Part shown: positions 13,471 through 25,587 of the stretch, piece after piece | Layout: the number at the start of each line of letters is the position of its first letter | How positions within the stretch are numbered: the stretch's first letter is position 1 | NCBI GenBank assembly: GCA_028015205.1 | Contig: JAPWFG010000022.1 | Span: forward strand, 186,001-250,000 | DNA: 64,000 bases | Direction of reading: 5' to 3' | Source: Mytilisepta virgata | Lineage: Eukaryota > Mollusca > Bivalvia > Mytilida > Mytilidae | The notes under the pieces: generated by a model | Told to the model about the DNA's origin: nothing | What the model saw: only the letters and a program-made list of their open reading frames with translations | Database searches by the model: none | Translations under genes and position numbers: made by a program

Positions 13471-13760
13471 GGACCCTAGTTTTGAAAATCAAAATTTGAA
13501 AACCTCATTGCACATCTACATGAGATGTATTACAATACCGTAGAATATATAATGCATAAATTGAAAGAGCTCAGGTCACAATATTAGATTCAAAGTTTTT
13601 GAAGTTTAAACAGCATCGGCGCAAAGTTTTGAAAATCAAAATTATAAAACCTTATGTTGTGAAAGAGGAGTTTGCGCCACAGGCATAGACCCTCTAGTTT
13701 ACAAAATGAAAATTATAAAACTGTATTGCTCATCTACAGGTAGCACGGTAAGTATGCAAA
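13470..13760. repeat. Three degenerate repeats around TTTGAAAATCAAAATT
   Basis: Similar blocks at about 13480, 13620 and 13695 share TAGTTTTGAAAATCAAAATT, followed by ATAAAACCT and CATTGC(A/T)CATCTACA. They look like an old local tandem duplication. Confidence 0.5.
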
Positions 13761-16020
13761 CATTCCATATAGAAATGTAACCCCTAAACTCTAAAGAGAA
13801 GTATACTTTGTGTCAGAAGACAGACAGGCGAGCAAGTTGACCTTGACCTTTCTTAAAAAGTACGGAAATAAAATCAGCAGATTTCTTCTCTATTTTGGAT
13901 TACTTTTCCTCCTCTGAGACCGCGATGCAGCCGTCTACAGTGTGAAACAGAAAAATATATAAAATTAATGTAAAGAAGGGGACTGCTTTCTTCAATAGGA
14001 ACTCCTGTGTGTCTTACTAATTATGACTCTCTGTGCCACTTTCATGGCTGTTCATTGAACCCTTACATTTTTGTCATATATTAATGGGATTATAATTGAT
14101 TCACTCTCTCAAGATCCTTTACTTTTTAATTTCGGTCCATTATATTATTTCAGTTGTGTTTGACGTCATATAACCCCCCTCCCCTCTTGAAAAGGATAGA
14201 TGAATTATTTTTTAAAGTCTAGTGGCAATTACTGAATACATATCAGGGCGAGAACATATTAATATGATATAAATACAGTGTATGAACCCTGCTTTGCACT
14301 AGACCGACATGCTAAGCCGAATTTTTAACATACGTGCAATCTCACGAGTATACATACTTCCACACGACCAGTTCTTTGCTCTTACATTTCACTATTAGAT
14401 GCGGCGTGTTCGGCAGAGAAGCAGAACTATTATAAATACCATCTACATGCGTTAATTATGCGTTATTTTGTTCAATTATACATGTAAATTATATTATAAA
14501 AACATATGGTTGTGTGTTGATTGTGTTTGTATTGTGTTGTTGCATTAACAACCCATTTGGGTTTTTGTTCTGTTATGCAATAAAGTTATTAAAGTTGTCA
14601 TAGTTATTAAACAATGTACAACTACAGTCGTTAACATTGAAAGATGAGGTTCGTGTTCATACTTGCCAACAGATTTTTGCTAGAATCCCTGATAAAATCG
14701 CAAGGGGTCTGCGGTCCCGAGTGGGTCCATGGTGAAGCCCCGGCCGAAAAAGATTTTAAGGTATTCGGAAGCTGTTTCCAGAGTGCAAAATTGTGAATAA
14801 ATGTTTATGAATATTACTTGATTTTGATGTAAAATATTATCTTAATTCTTGATATTTTGGCTGGAACAGCAGTAATGAAAACACCAGATGCAAATGCATA
14901 TGTATATCCACTGGGATGAACACCTTGTGGTGACTTCTGAATTGGTGTCTTCATTAAGAGAAGGAATTTTGTATATCTTACATTATTATAAGTATAAGCA
15001 TTGAAAAAATTCCTGGGAAATTTAGAAATGCCGGAGAATATGGCAGTGACTGAGTCGGTATAATGGGATAATGGGGCAAAATCAGTTCCAGAGTTTCCGG
15101 GGGTAATCCGGAGCATTTACATGTATGCGTATTGGTCATGCCTCGACCATTCCATCATACACTGGGGTTTAACCATTTTGTGTATATGCCTTTAATTAAG
15201 ATCTCGGGGGGGGGGGGGAATTTGTAACCCCACCATTTTCATAGAATTAAAATTTTGAAAATATATACCTTTTCATACATGTTGATGTTGCGCAGGCAAA
15301 AATTTAAATGAAAAACAAACTATATAAAAACAATAACTTTACAGTATATATAACCTGATGGGAACGTACATCACTACCAAACTTTGTGTGAATGGTTTTT
15401 TTCCTCCAGTATAGCTAGCTATATATATATATATAGGGAAGAAAACACAACAAAAAATACATTTGAATTTTCAACAGTGGTTATATTTAATATTAAATAT
15501 GATGCGTGTATATTAAAACACAAGATCTTTTTGGTTCACGCGATGTGATAATTTACTTCAGGAATTTGTTTTGTTTATATTTCTAGCCATTTCTAACCCT
15601 GAGAGAAAATGTTTAAAAACAATTGATATGTATTGTATCCGGTAGACTAAGTGTAGTATTTAACCTTTTTGCTATATTTAGATGCATGGGAATGCACTCG
15701 TAAACTCTTTCGTTTTCAATGGTTTGTAGGCCGACTGAGGACATATTTATTGTTGAAACTGTAACGGCAGTGGATTGTTATGGATTCTCCGCGTAAGTAA
15801 TGTTTCCTTTTTGGTAGTCGTAGCTAAAATTACAATTATTATAATCAAGAAAATTAACACAAATCATTGTTTTTCCTTATTTGATCGATGTGTTAACCGT
15901 ATGACTTTTTGTGTCCATGCAAAATTCTGTACAGAAATATTACTTAAAATCAAAATAATAGAGAGTGAAAAAAGTGATTTAAAACTTTCGAACAACTGGG
16001 TCCTAAATCGAGCTATTGGC
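13761..16020. other. Mostly unannotated, with G-run and short AT microsatellite
   Basis: Contains a G run near 15208-15220 and a short (TA)n near 15420. The minus-strand frame 14814-15116 has no recognisable domain. Nothing else can be supported. Confidence 0.35.
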
Positions 16021-16029
16021 CAGTAGTTA

Positions 16030-16400
16030 TGGACTAAGGCTTATGGTTAATTTCGAACTATTTGAAAGGTCAGTAATAACGGAAGAAGACCAATTAAATT
16101 TTGAAATATTTTTATGAGGAAATATTTGAAGGGTTAGTATTTAACATGGTTACGGACGAAGACCAATTAAATTTGAAATATTTTTATGAGGAAATAGTTG
16201 AAATCTCAGTAGTACAGACGAAGGCCCATGGTTAATTTGAAAATAATTGGAAGGGCCATTAGATATGAAAACCCATGGTTAATTTGGAATTAATTTTATG
16301 AGGATATATTTGAAGGGTTTAACGGTGACCTATGGTAACATTTTGACTGAGTGTTATTCTATGAGAAGATAGCAAAAGGTCGATAGTTTTTCGTGAAGAC
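16030..16400. repeat. Degenerate tandem repeat, ~80-100 bp
   Basis: Units share (A/G)CCCATGGTTAATTTG or GACCAATTAAATTTTGAAA, followed by TTTTATGAGGAAATA and TTGAAGGG. At least four copies are visible, with increasing decay. Confidence 0.6.
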
Positions 16401-16878
16401 CCATTGGTGATTCGACCAAAATTTTATGAGTTAAATGCTTGAATAAGTTGTTTCCTCTGTGTTTTGATGACAAAATTTCACGAAATTAAAGATTATCAGA
16501 GGTCATTGAACAGCTTGAGCATACAACTCAAATTAGATAGTCCTTTGTTGTAGTTTCTGGAACTTATGTCTAATGGTTTGGTGGGTGTGATATTTAATTT
16601 CAATTCAAAGCTAGTTTCAAGTAGTTGTGTTAACATATTCCAAGACAGTTATATTTTAAACATACTTAATTTCAAGTATTTATCTTAACTGTTTACATGT
16701 GATCGATTTTCACATTTTGTAGTCAGCAGAGCGTGAATTTATCTATCGTTTTAATTTTGATCTGTTGACTTTTTCAAGTTATATTTTTGCGGTAAGACTT
16801 TTATCTGAACCCTCTTCATGTATATCTTTATTTATTCCGTCATTTGAGGGGGGTTTAACAGGAAGTATTTCCACCGTT

Positions 16879-18130
16879 TTAGCTCACCTGGCCAAAGTTT
16901 TTGCCATCACTTTACGTCCGTCGTCCGTCCGTCGTCCGTTAACTTTTCACATGTTAATCTTCTTCTCTAAGACCACTGGACCAAATGAAATTAAATTGGG
17001 CAGGAAACATCTATGTAAGGTCCTTAATCAAGTTTGCTCATTTCGTCCTAATCGAACAACAACCATGCCGGCCATTGGCAAATGTTGATTTTGATTGGCT
17101 GAGTTTTCAAAAATCTTCTCCTCTGAAACTGCTAGACTAAATGGAACAACCCTTAATATATAGGAGGTCCTTTATGAAGTTTGCTCATTTCGTCCCAGTC
17201 TGATTACAAATATGCCCGCAATGGACAGTTCTTTTTTTGATTGGCTGATATATAAAAATCTCCGCTGAAATTGCTTGGCCAAATGGAACTAAACTTAACA
17301 GGTCCCGATCTGGCAACAAACATGGCCATCATGGGCAATTCTTGTTCTCATTGGTTGATTAAAATTGTTTTTTTTTCTGGAACTGCTTGGCCAAATGGAA
17401 TAAAACCTGACAGGAAGCATCTATGGGAGGTTCTGTACAAATCTCCTCATTTTGTTCGATAGAGCTACGAATATGGCCACCATGGGCAGTTCTTGTTTCT
17501 GATAGGCTGATATAAAAACAATCTTCTCCTCTGAAATCACTGGGCCAAATGGAACGAAACTTGACAAGAAGCATATATGTGAGGTCCTTTATACAATTTC
17601 CTCAGTTCGTCCCGATTGGACTACAAATATGGACGCCATGGGCAGTTATTTTTTTTTGATTGGCTGATATAAAACAAACTTTTCCTATGAAGTCACTTGG
17701 CCAAATGGATTGAAACTTGTAATGAAACATCTATGGGAGTTCTTTACGACATTTCTTAATTTCGTCATGATAGGGGGACAAACATGGCGGCCATAGGCAA
17801 TTCTTGTTTCTCATTGGTTGATTAAAAAAAAATTCTGGAACTACATGCCCAAAATTGTCGATTAAACTTGACAGGAAGCATCAAATGAAAGTCTGTTATG
17901 AAATCAATTTTTTCATCCTGATTGGAAGAGAAGCATAGCTGCAGTGGGCAATTCTTGTTTATGATAGGCTGATATAAAGAAATCTTCTTCTCTGAAACCG
18001 CATGTCTAAATGAAACGATACTTGACAAGAAGCATCTGCGGGAGGTTTTGTTACAAATTTTTCTCATTTTGTCAAGATCATGCGACAAACATGGCCGCCG
18101 TGGGCAACTTTTCTTTCTGCGAGCCTCTAG
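16879..18130. repeat. Hairpin-headed tandem-repeat element 1 (~155 bp units)
   Basis: A head at about 16879-16940 (AGCTCACCTGGCC then CGTCCGTCGTCCGTCCGTCG) precedes about seven to eight units near 155 bp. Each unit holds CTGAAACTGCTTGGCCAAATGG, split by substitutions, then ACTTGACAGGAAGCATCTATG and AACATGGCCGCCATGGGCA-like text. The layout matches what is known for bivalve pearl / BIV160-type non-autonomous elements, whose cores are ~160 bp tandem repeats; family assignment is inference. Confidence 0.7.
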
Positions 18131-19110
18131 TTTTTTTGTTTTTTTTTTTTTTTGTTTCCTTTCACATGCTGCACTTGCTTATGTGTTGGTTGATACTATA
18201 AAATTTATAACAAAGAGTTTACAGAAAGAATACAAATAGTACGTAAAATTACTTTTGCAAATGGATAGGGAGTTTTTAAATTTCTGTGTCAAATATTTCT
18301 TTTGGTTACCTACATGTGCCCAACGTACCTGTTCCTTGTTGAAATTGGCTGACCAAACAAACAAATACGCGCCCAAAATTATCTTAATTTTCAAACATAA
18401 TGTAAAATAAAATAAAAATAGATTAAACAAAGCATAACATGATTAGTTTTGATTTAATTGATTAAAGTAAATGAAATATGAGAATATGTACACTTGTATG
18501 ACCCATTGTTTGTTACTCTTGTCCCCTTACTGGACAGCACACCTAACCGGTGTAATAGTTATGTAGAAAAACCAATTGAACCCATGTTTTTTTATTTTTG
18601 TTTATATTGTTTACCAAGTGACAAAAAGGGAACCCAACATATAGGAATTTTCTGATAATGAATTATCAATCTTTAAAGAAGATATCATTTCGTTGCCGAA
18701 GTTTACAAATTAAAGGCTCATATATGTATAGTGCATACATGCACGAAGTATCCAGAAGAAATCCGCTTTGTCCGTTTAGAAATTGTGAAATCCTAATTTA
18801 AGGCTAAACGCAAACGTTTGAGTGATAACATGTGTAATATTTTCTCATTTTGTACAAAAATATAATTCTGTTTAATTTCCCATAATTCCAGGTTTCATAT
18901 TTCATTACGAACTAATGATTCCGTCATGGTTTATTATTTCTCCACAAACACGATCGCATTTACGGCATTTTACTCTTATGTTGTAACTTTTTGTAAGCCT
19001 CTATAACAACATTAAAGACTTGGGCGGCCCCAATTTACTATGTTATAATATAGTACATCGGGACAGCCCCGGTCTCGCAGGTTATTAAATACTAAAAAAT
19101 AAATAGATAC
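18131..19110. other. No recognisable gene
   Basis: Begins with a long T run (about 18130-18155). The rest is AT-rich with no supportable ORF or repeat. Confidence 0.35.
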
Positions 19111-19178
19111 TCGTCTCTATGTACCAACCGAAGATCTTTGTTTCAGTAGTCTACTGCCCTACCAACTGAGCTTCACTA
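19111..19178 (-). repeat. tRNA-like fragment (possible SINE head)
   Basis: On the minus strand AAGCTCAGTTGGTAGGGCAG resembles a tRNA D-arm/A box and TTCGGTTGGTACAT a decayed T-arm/B box. No complete cloverleaf with an acceptor stem is evident, so a SINE relic or pseudo-tRNA is more likely than a working tRNA gene. Confidence 0.5.
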
Positions 19179-19385
19179 ATTAAGGACTATTGCCCTAATG
19201 CAGCTTATGAATGATACAAATAAACTTTTTACAGTTCTATGCACGTCTGTCGTACGTGGGGGTAGCGTCATTGTACCAAATGAGGGCTCCTGTATTTGTA
19301 AACGTTTTCCTGATCCGGTTATGTATATTCATATTGGAAAACCAGTAAAATAGGTATGCTAGATTCTTACATGTTTTAAATTTTT

Positions 19386-20400
19386 AGCCCGAAGGGTCAT
19401 GTGAGCTATTACAATCGTTTTGTGTCCGTCGTCCGTCCGTGCGTTCGTCTGTTCACATTTTACATTTTGAACTTCTTCTAATGGATGGAAAAGAAAGATG
19501 GCTCATATGTTCCTTACAAGGTGCTGACCAAGTGCTGCTGTTTTGGTTCCGATCCGGCATCCAACATGGCTGCCTACAGGGACTTAGTTTAACATATGAC
19601 CCGTTATGGGAACATTTTCTTTTAGAGAATCGCTGAATGGATTGAAACAAAAATGGCATGAGCTGCTGACCAAGTGTTGTTACTTTGATACCGATCCGTT
19701 TTCCGAGATGGCCACCAGCGGACTTAGTTTAACACAGAACGATATGGGAAATACATACAAAAATCTTATTCTAGAGAACCGCCGAATGAATTGAAACGAA
19801 ACTTGGCATGAATGTTTCGTATTAAGTCCTCACCAAGTGTTGTTACTTTGGTGCCTATCCGTTATCTAAGATGGCCGCCAGCGGGAGTTCTAGTTTAACA
19901 TAGAACCCTATGGGAAAAGCACACAAAAATCTTTTTCTAAAGAACCGCTAAATGGATTGAAATCAAACATGACATGACTGTTCTTTGTGAGGGGCTGACG
20001 AAGCATCGCTACTTTGATTCCGATCCGTTTTCCAATATGGCTTCGTTTAACATAGGATCGTATGGGTAATACATACACAAACCTTCTTCTGGAGAACCAC
20101 TAAATGGATTGAAACGAAACATTGCGTGAATGTTCGTTATGAGTTGCTGACCAAGTGTTGTTATTTTGGTGCTGATATGTCGCCCAAGTTGGCTGCCAGC
20201 GGGGGACTTGGTTAAAGATAGGACCCAATTTAAGAAACATACAGAAATCTTCTTTTAGAGAACCGTTGAATGGATTGAAAGCAAACATAGCACGAATGTT
20301 CCATATGACCTTCTGAGCATGTGTTGTTACTTGCTGCCCATCTTTTATCCAAAATGAAACTAAACATTGCATGGATGTTAATCATGTTAATCTCGAGGTC
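19386..20400. repeat. Hairpin-headed tandem-repeat element 2 (~160 bp units)
   Basis: Head GCCCGAAGGGTCATGTGAGC then GTCCGTCGTCCGTCCG at about 19386-19445, followed by roughly five to six units. Each unit carries GAACCGCTGAATGGATTGAA, then CAAGTGTTGTTACTTTGGT, then CAAGATGGCCGCCAGCGGGA or variants. The frames found here are translations of the repeat. Confidence 0.7.
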
Positions 20401-20519
20401 CTTAAGCAACGAACAAATGGAAATATCAGTTGACCGATAGCGGCTCCTGGGATCCTCTGGTTTTATATATATATCATTGCATAAGAAGCAGTATAGCAGA
20501 AAGAATCAGAGTACATGTA

Positions 20520-20620
20520 TGTACATGTACGGCCAATTCAATTCAATTCAATATGTTTATTGGAAAATAATACGACACCCCCAGGAAAGATGGCAAAATA
20601 AAACTCTAAATACTTTAACT
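20520..20620 (-). repeat. Possible retroposon 3' end
   Basis: TTCAATTCAATTCAATATGT, then TTTATTGG and ACACCCCCAGG, resemble the 3' terminal repeat of non-LTR elements read in reverse. Support is weak and no RT is present. Confidence 0.3.
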
Positions 20621-20726
20621 GTTTGAGTGGAGGGTATTCAAATTTAGAGTACAATCAATCCTGGCTTGAAAAACGAACTGTTAAACGAACACGTCACATC
20701 AAGTCGATTGGATAAACTCTTTTTAA

Positions 20727-22205
20727 GTTCACCTGACCTAAAAGGCCATGTGAGCTATTGCCATGACTTTACATCCGTCGTCGTCCGCTTTTCACATTTA
20801 AATCTTCTCCAAACCCCATGGCCAATTGAAACCGAACTTGGTGGGGATGTTCATTGGATGGTCCTCTACAAACTTTATGTTTTTGATTCTAATCCAAAAT
20901 TCAACATGGCTACCAGGGCCAGTTATTCACCCTGATTGGCTGAATTTAAAAAATCTCTGATACTACAAAAGCAATTCAATTGTTATGTTGCAGAAATGAT
21001 CCTTACATGGTCGTTTACAACGTTTATGTTTGTTGTACCGATCTGAAATCCAAGATGCCCGCCACCACAGTACACATTTAACATCGGATCCTTTGGGAAA
21101 TACATATTGTCAGAAACCGTTTGACAGATGGACGTAATATCATACCTGAATGAATAGATTGTGGTCCTTGACAAAATGGATGTTTTTGGTTCTGATCCGA
21201 AATTCAAAAACATGGCTACCAGGGCCATTTATGTCCCCTGATTGGTTGAAATTGAAAAAAAATCTTCTCTTAACGACAAAAGCAATAAATTAATTGTTAT
21301 ATTGCAGGAATGATGCTTACATGGTCCTCTACAAAATGTATGGTTTTTTTTTTGTGCCGATCTGATATCCAAAATGGCCGCCACCACGGGACATATTTAA
21401 CATAGGATCCTATGGGAAATACATACAAACACCTTCTTGTCAGAATATGTTTGACAGATGGAAACAATTTTATGCCTGAATGATCAGATAATGGTCATTA
21501 ACAAAACTGATGTTTTCGATGTCGATTCGAAATTCAACTTGGCTGCCGGGGTCAATTATGCACTCTGATTGCCTGCAATTTCAAAAAATCTTCTCATAAA
21601 CTACAAAAGCAATTGCATCGTTACATTGCAGGAATGATCTTTACCTGGTCCCCTACCAAGTTTATGTTTTTCGTGCCGAACTGAAATCCAAGATGGCCAC
21701 CACTGCGAGAGACAGTTAACATGGGATCCTATGGGAAATACATACAAAAAGTTCCTTGTCAGAAACCGTTTGACAGGTGGAGGTAAAATAATGCCTGAAT
21801 GATCAGATAATGGTCCTTAACAAAATTTATGTTTTTTGTGCCGATCCGAAACTCAACATGGCTGCCACGGGCTATTATGCACTTTGATTGGCTGAAATAT
21901 CAAACATATTCTTCTCTGAAACTACAAAAGCAATTGAATCGTTACATTGCAGGAATGATCCTTACATGGTCATCTACCAACTTGTTTTTCATGCAAATAT
22001 GAAATCGAAGATGTCTGAAACTACAGAGCCAGTTGGAACCAAAATTAGCAGAAATGGTCCTAAAATGGTCTTGTGTCAGAATTGTGTCCGATGACCCAGA
22101 ATGTCAACCAAAATTGTCGGCACAGCCGAACTTAGGTAAAGAAAGGGCCCTATTGGAAAATTCATTAAAAAATCTTCTTTTCTGAAACCACTGAGCCGTA
22201 TTTGT
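20727..22205. repeat. Hairpin-headed tandem-repeat element 3 (alternating ~155 bp units)
   Basis: Head with AAAGGCCATGTGAGCTATTG and a CCGTCGTCGTCCG stretch at about 20740-20790. The body alternates two unit types: one with TCCGAAATTCAACATGGCTG and one with TCTGAAATCCAAGATGGCCG, both near 155-160 bp, repeated through about 22200. Confidence 0.7.
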
Positions 22206-22500
22206 TAGCTGACCTTATTTTCACATTTCAGTGGTCACTACTTGTATAGATGATGTGTAGATTTGTTGCGATGAGTAAATGTCCGTACATGCCAAGTATT
22301 GCATGTTCTTGGCCTCATTAACCGAGCTTTGCAATGGAATAATCCATTTATTAATTTGGTGATGTACGGCGGACGGGCAATAACTGATGAACCCTTCAAC
22401 CAAAGCTTTTCAAATTATGATATGTTGTTCCTGATGATAAAATGGGGGTCAAGTTCGGTAGTGACCATTTACCGCTCCGGAATTACGGTCCTAGATTAAA
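22205..22500. repeat. Dispersed repeat, copy 1 (pair with 30237-30545)
   Basis: Starts TTTGTTAGCTGACC and contains ATTTCAGTGGTCA, GAGTAAATGTCCGT, GTACGGCGGACGG and ACCGCTCCGGA in the same order as the copy at 30237. There is no coding content. Confidence 0.7.
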
Positions 22501-23004
22501 TTGGAAAATGAAAGTTTTTGTCGTTTCCGCATATTATAAACGTAATGTACAACATATGTTTCTCTAAAACCTCTATCGGGTACACTGGAGACCAAAAGTT
22601 TGAAAAGCCGAAAACAAAAAACAAGGGAACAATAAAGTAACTAACAGTTATAGACTAGATTTGCACATCACAAATGCATATGTTTCAACAACAAATATTT
22701 GATAAAACCCGATTTGCTGTCATTTTGACAGACTTTTGCTTGTATTCATAATGAACTGGTCTTGTTCAAGTTCTTGTGCTGGATCTGTTTCTTAGTATCC
22801 ATACTTGGTAGGCCAACTGTATTTGGAATATAGCTTTTCTATAAAGGTATATGTCGCCTCAGTGGCCAGGGTAATGTTTATATATGTTACTATAAATGGT
22901 AGGTCAACTTTGTTGTGGAAAGTACTCAGTTGATGTATGTCTGTCGGACATTTGTTGCATTTGTTGCATCTCTTGACCTCATTTTCATGATTTACATTCA
23001 ATTA
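22501..23004. other. Unannotated stretch with decayed repeat
   Basis: The part around 22920-23000 contains TTGACCTCATTTTCATGA, as in the 41.6-42.4 kb repeats. Nothing else is recognisable. Confidence 0.3.
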
Positions 23005-23420
23005 TTCAAATCAAGTTTGACTTTCACGCGGATCGGATATTTATTGTGAGTGCGTTTCCCTTAGAGATTTGAATATTGTCAAAATATTAGTTTTGCAAAC
23101 TTTTTTTGCAAACCCTTTTAACAAGTAACGTTTTTAGCAAATGCTTTTGCGAAATGGTCTTAGCTTTGGTATGTTAGCTTATAATAATGAGATACGGTTC
23201 ACATTTGAGTTTCACATTGATTGGGTAATTTTTTTGTGGCCCTTGGAAATAGAAATTTATTGCTAAAATAATAGTTTTCCGGACTTTTTGACGCAAATGC
23301 TTTTACCAAATGAACTTATTGTTGGTATGCGAGCTTATAATGATGAGCCACTGATCATGGTTGACTTTCATGCTGATCGGGTTATTATGGTGTACCCCTT
23401 GCAAACACAGTTTTGTAGGA
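23005..23420. repeat. Degenerate direct repeat, ~190 bp
   Basis: Blocks containing GCAAATGCTTTT(G/A)C, then GGTATG(T/C)(T/G)AGCTTATAATAATGAG-like text, then GTTGACTTTCA(T/C)GC(T/G)GATCGG recur two to three times. The frame at 23288-23542 is this repeat read in translation. Confidence 0.5.
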
Positions 23421-23944
23421 GTCAGTCTGTCCATACGTCTTCGTCCGATTCATATAGTCAAGGACTTTTCTCCCAGCTCGAGCCGGTAGGGGACATTGTA
23501 TTGCCCAGCAATACTGTCAGAATGCTTGGTAATAATAAGTAGTAGCTCGACTGTATTTGGTCCGTATATACCTTTTAAAGTGTGCACGGCTGTCTGACAT
23601 ATGACACTACTTTGACAGGCGAGGCATTTTTGTTGTTGCCTTATCTTTGATTTCTACTGTTAAATTTTCTTAGAAACTCCATCTTCCTCTTTAATAAAAC
23701 AAATGTGTTTCTCGCCTTCGAATATCTCTTTAGTATTTCTTGACTTTACTTATTACCATTGAGTGTATGTTGCTGCTGGTGGACATTTTGTCCCCGAGGA
23801 CATCATCTACTCAGTAGCTCTTACACAGCATGAACACAAGAAAATTAGGAAGGATACTAGTCGCCCAGTATAAAAAGGCCCAACCCCAAAGGTGTTACGT
23901 ACACGACGTCGTCGGTAAAGTCAGGTGTACAACATACCTCGGAT

Positions 23945-24500
23945 TTGACTAATACATCTTATGTTCAATCAGATGACCTTCGATTCCAGTATAAAAACTC
24001 AGATCTGTTCAACAAAATTCGTCCCTGCTCTGTTCAGTTGCATAATATCTTCAACTATAATGACAATGAACAGCACTGCTCCATCTCTAAATGCAGGGCA
24101 AAAAATTGTAAAACATGTAACATTCTAATTACTGACACAACATTCAACAGTAATTTGAAAACATATAACACCAGAAGCGTTGATGATCGGAGCTGTAAAT
24201 CAGAGAATGTTGTCTACGGTTTAGAATGCAATTGATGTGGACTGGTTTATGTCGGGGAAACAAAAGGTAGACTTAACAAACGCATGAATACCCATCGCTC
24301 AAGTGTAAACAGCAGCGATTTTCCTGAAGTCTACAAGCACTTCAACTACCCTGATCATTCTATTCTTTCAATGAAATCCGAATTATTGAGAAAATTGACC
24401 ATTCAACCAATCATCCTAATTTAAGTACACACGTACGTAGACAAAAAGATGAATGCTGGATTCGTACCATGGGGACTACAATACCATAGGGATGCAATGA
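23945..24500 (+). pseudogene. GIY-YIG endonuclease part of the Penelope-like element
   Basis: The frame carries a Cys-rich segment (CSISKCRAKNCKTCNI) and then NVVYGLECN, a TGA at 24233-24235, CGLVYVGETKG and LNKRMNTHRS. VVYG and LVYVG are the two strands of the GIY-YIG fold and the Arg-rich helix follows. The paired Cys around the TGA look like a zinc knuckle. This nuclease would cut target DNA for reverse-transcript priming. The frame decays after about 24420. Confidence 0.75.
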
Positions 24501-24889
24501 TCAAATCGATAGTGTAGGTATTCTTTCAAGTCCCAGATGTGGTGATGTGAATGTGATGAAGCTGTTTCGAAATCATCAACGACGTAAACGGAGTAATGGC
24601 AATATACATTATACAAAACCTCAATGTCATGATTTATCTATCAAAGGCCTTCTCCCTTTCATACAACAACTATAAGGTCTTCATCACATTCGCACTCAAT
24701 TATATTCTTTACACCTCCGAAAGCTACACACTTTATTCCAAGCCTGTTTAGACAGTAGAGCTACTGATTCCAATTCACATGAATATAAACTGACCTCTAT
24801 TGTGTTGGATATTGGACGTCTCCTGCTTTTCAAACCAGTTGGTACTGTTACCGCCGAAATCGCCTTTAAATTGTAGCCAACAAAAGACA

Positions 24890-25213
24890 CAAATCAATAA
24901 TAAAATTTAACAAGATTTATTATATACACGTTTACAAAAAAATATTACACAAACTAAAATGTCAACTTAACTGTTCAAAATCCTTCGTCTTTTCCTAATC
25001 CGGAATTCTTCTCGTCACTGTTGCGGGAATCCAAACGGAATATTATATCCAGTCAGTCACAATCTAGTATGATGTAACGTAAATAAAAGTATGATGTGTG
25101 TAACGTAACTAAAAGTGTCAATCCAACAGCTGAGAACACAAGAATGTCTGGTCCAATACGTTCTGCTCTAAAAGTCGAACTCTCTTGTCCGTATATATAC
25201 TGTATATATATAC

Positions 25214-25304
<91 letters not shown>

Positions 25305-25585
25305 TTGGAATATATAACTTCTGGAATACGGTAGAAGTTTGAATTACACCAGAATTATTACGTAAGTCAAATAGAAAGTTCTAGTCATTCCATCGGTATC
25401 TATTATTGTTCCAGTGATTTCTAAACTGCGCAGTTATAACATTATTTGGTAAACAACTATATGTATTATGTAAACATATTATACATGTTATAAGGCCACA
25501 CAAATCAAATTAGGCCAAGATAAATAAACATAATAATACAATATCATATCAAAATAAATATAATAATACAATATCATAACAGTAC
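24890..25585. repeat. AT-rich insert inside the retroelement
   Basis: The reading of the element stops near 24875 and resumes near 25588 (TTVFSSTLFSNKSLDAVNLG). The insert holds a long (TA)n tract and, near 25505-25580, a short direct repeat of ATAATACAATATCATA. No coding signal is seen. Confidence 0.5.
25190..25301. repeat. (TA)n microsatellite
   Basis: About 100 bp of nearly pure alternating TA, preceded by TATACTGTATATATATACGG. It translates as a Tyr-Ile run, which is meaningless. Confidence 0.95.
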
Positions 25586-25587
25586 CC

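Noticed and set aside
16765..17088. 107-codon ORF
   Set aside because: Most of it is the head and first unit of a tandem-repeat element.
19111..19178. Working tRNA gene
   Set aside because: No acceptor stem pairing and a decayed B box; treated as a SINE or pseudo-tRNA.
25096..25302. 68-codon ORF ending in Tyr-Ile repeats
   Set aside because: Pure translation of the (TA)n microsatellite.
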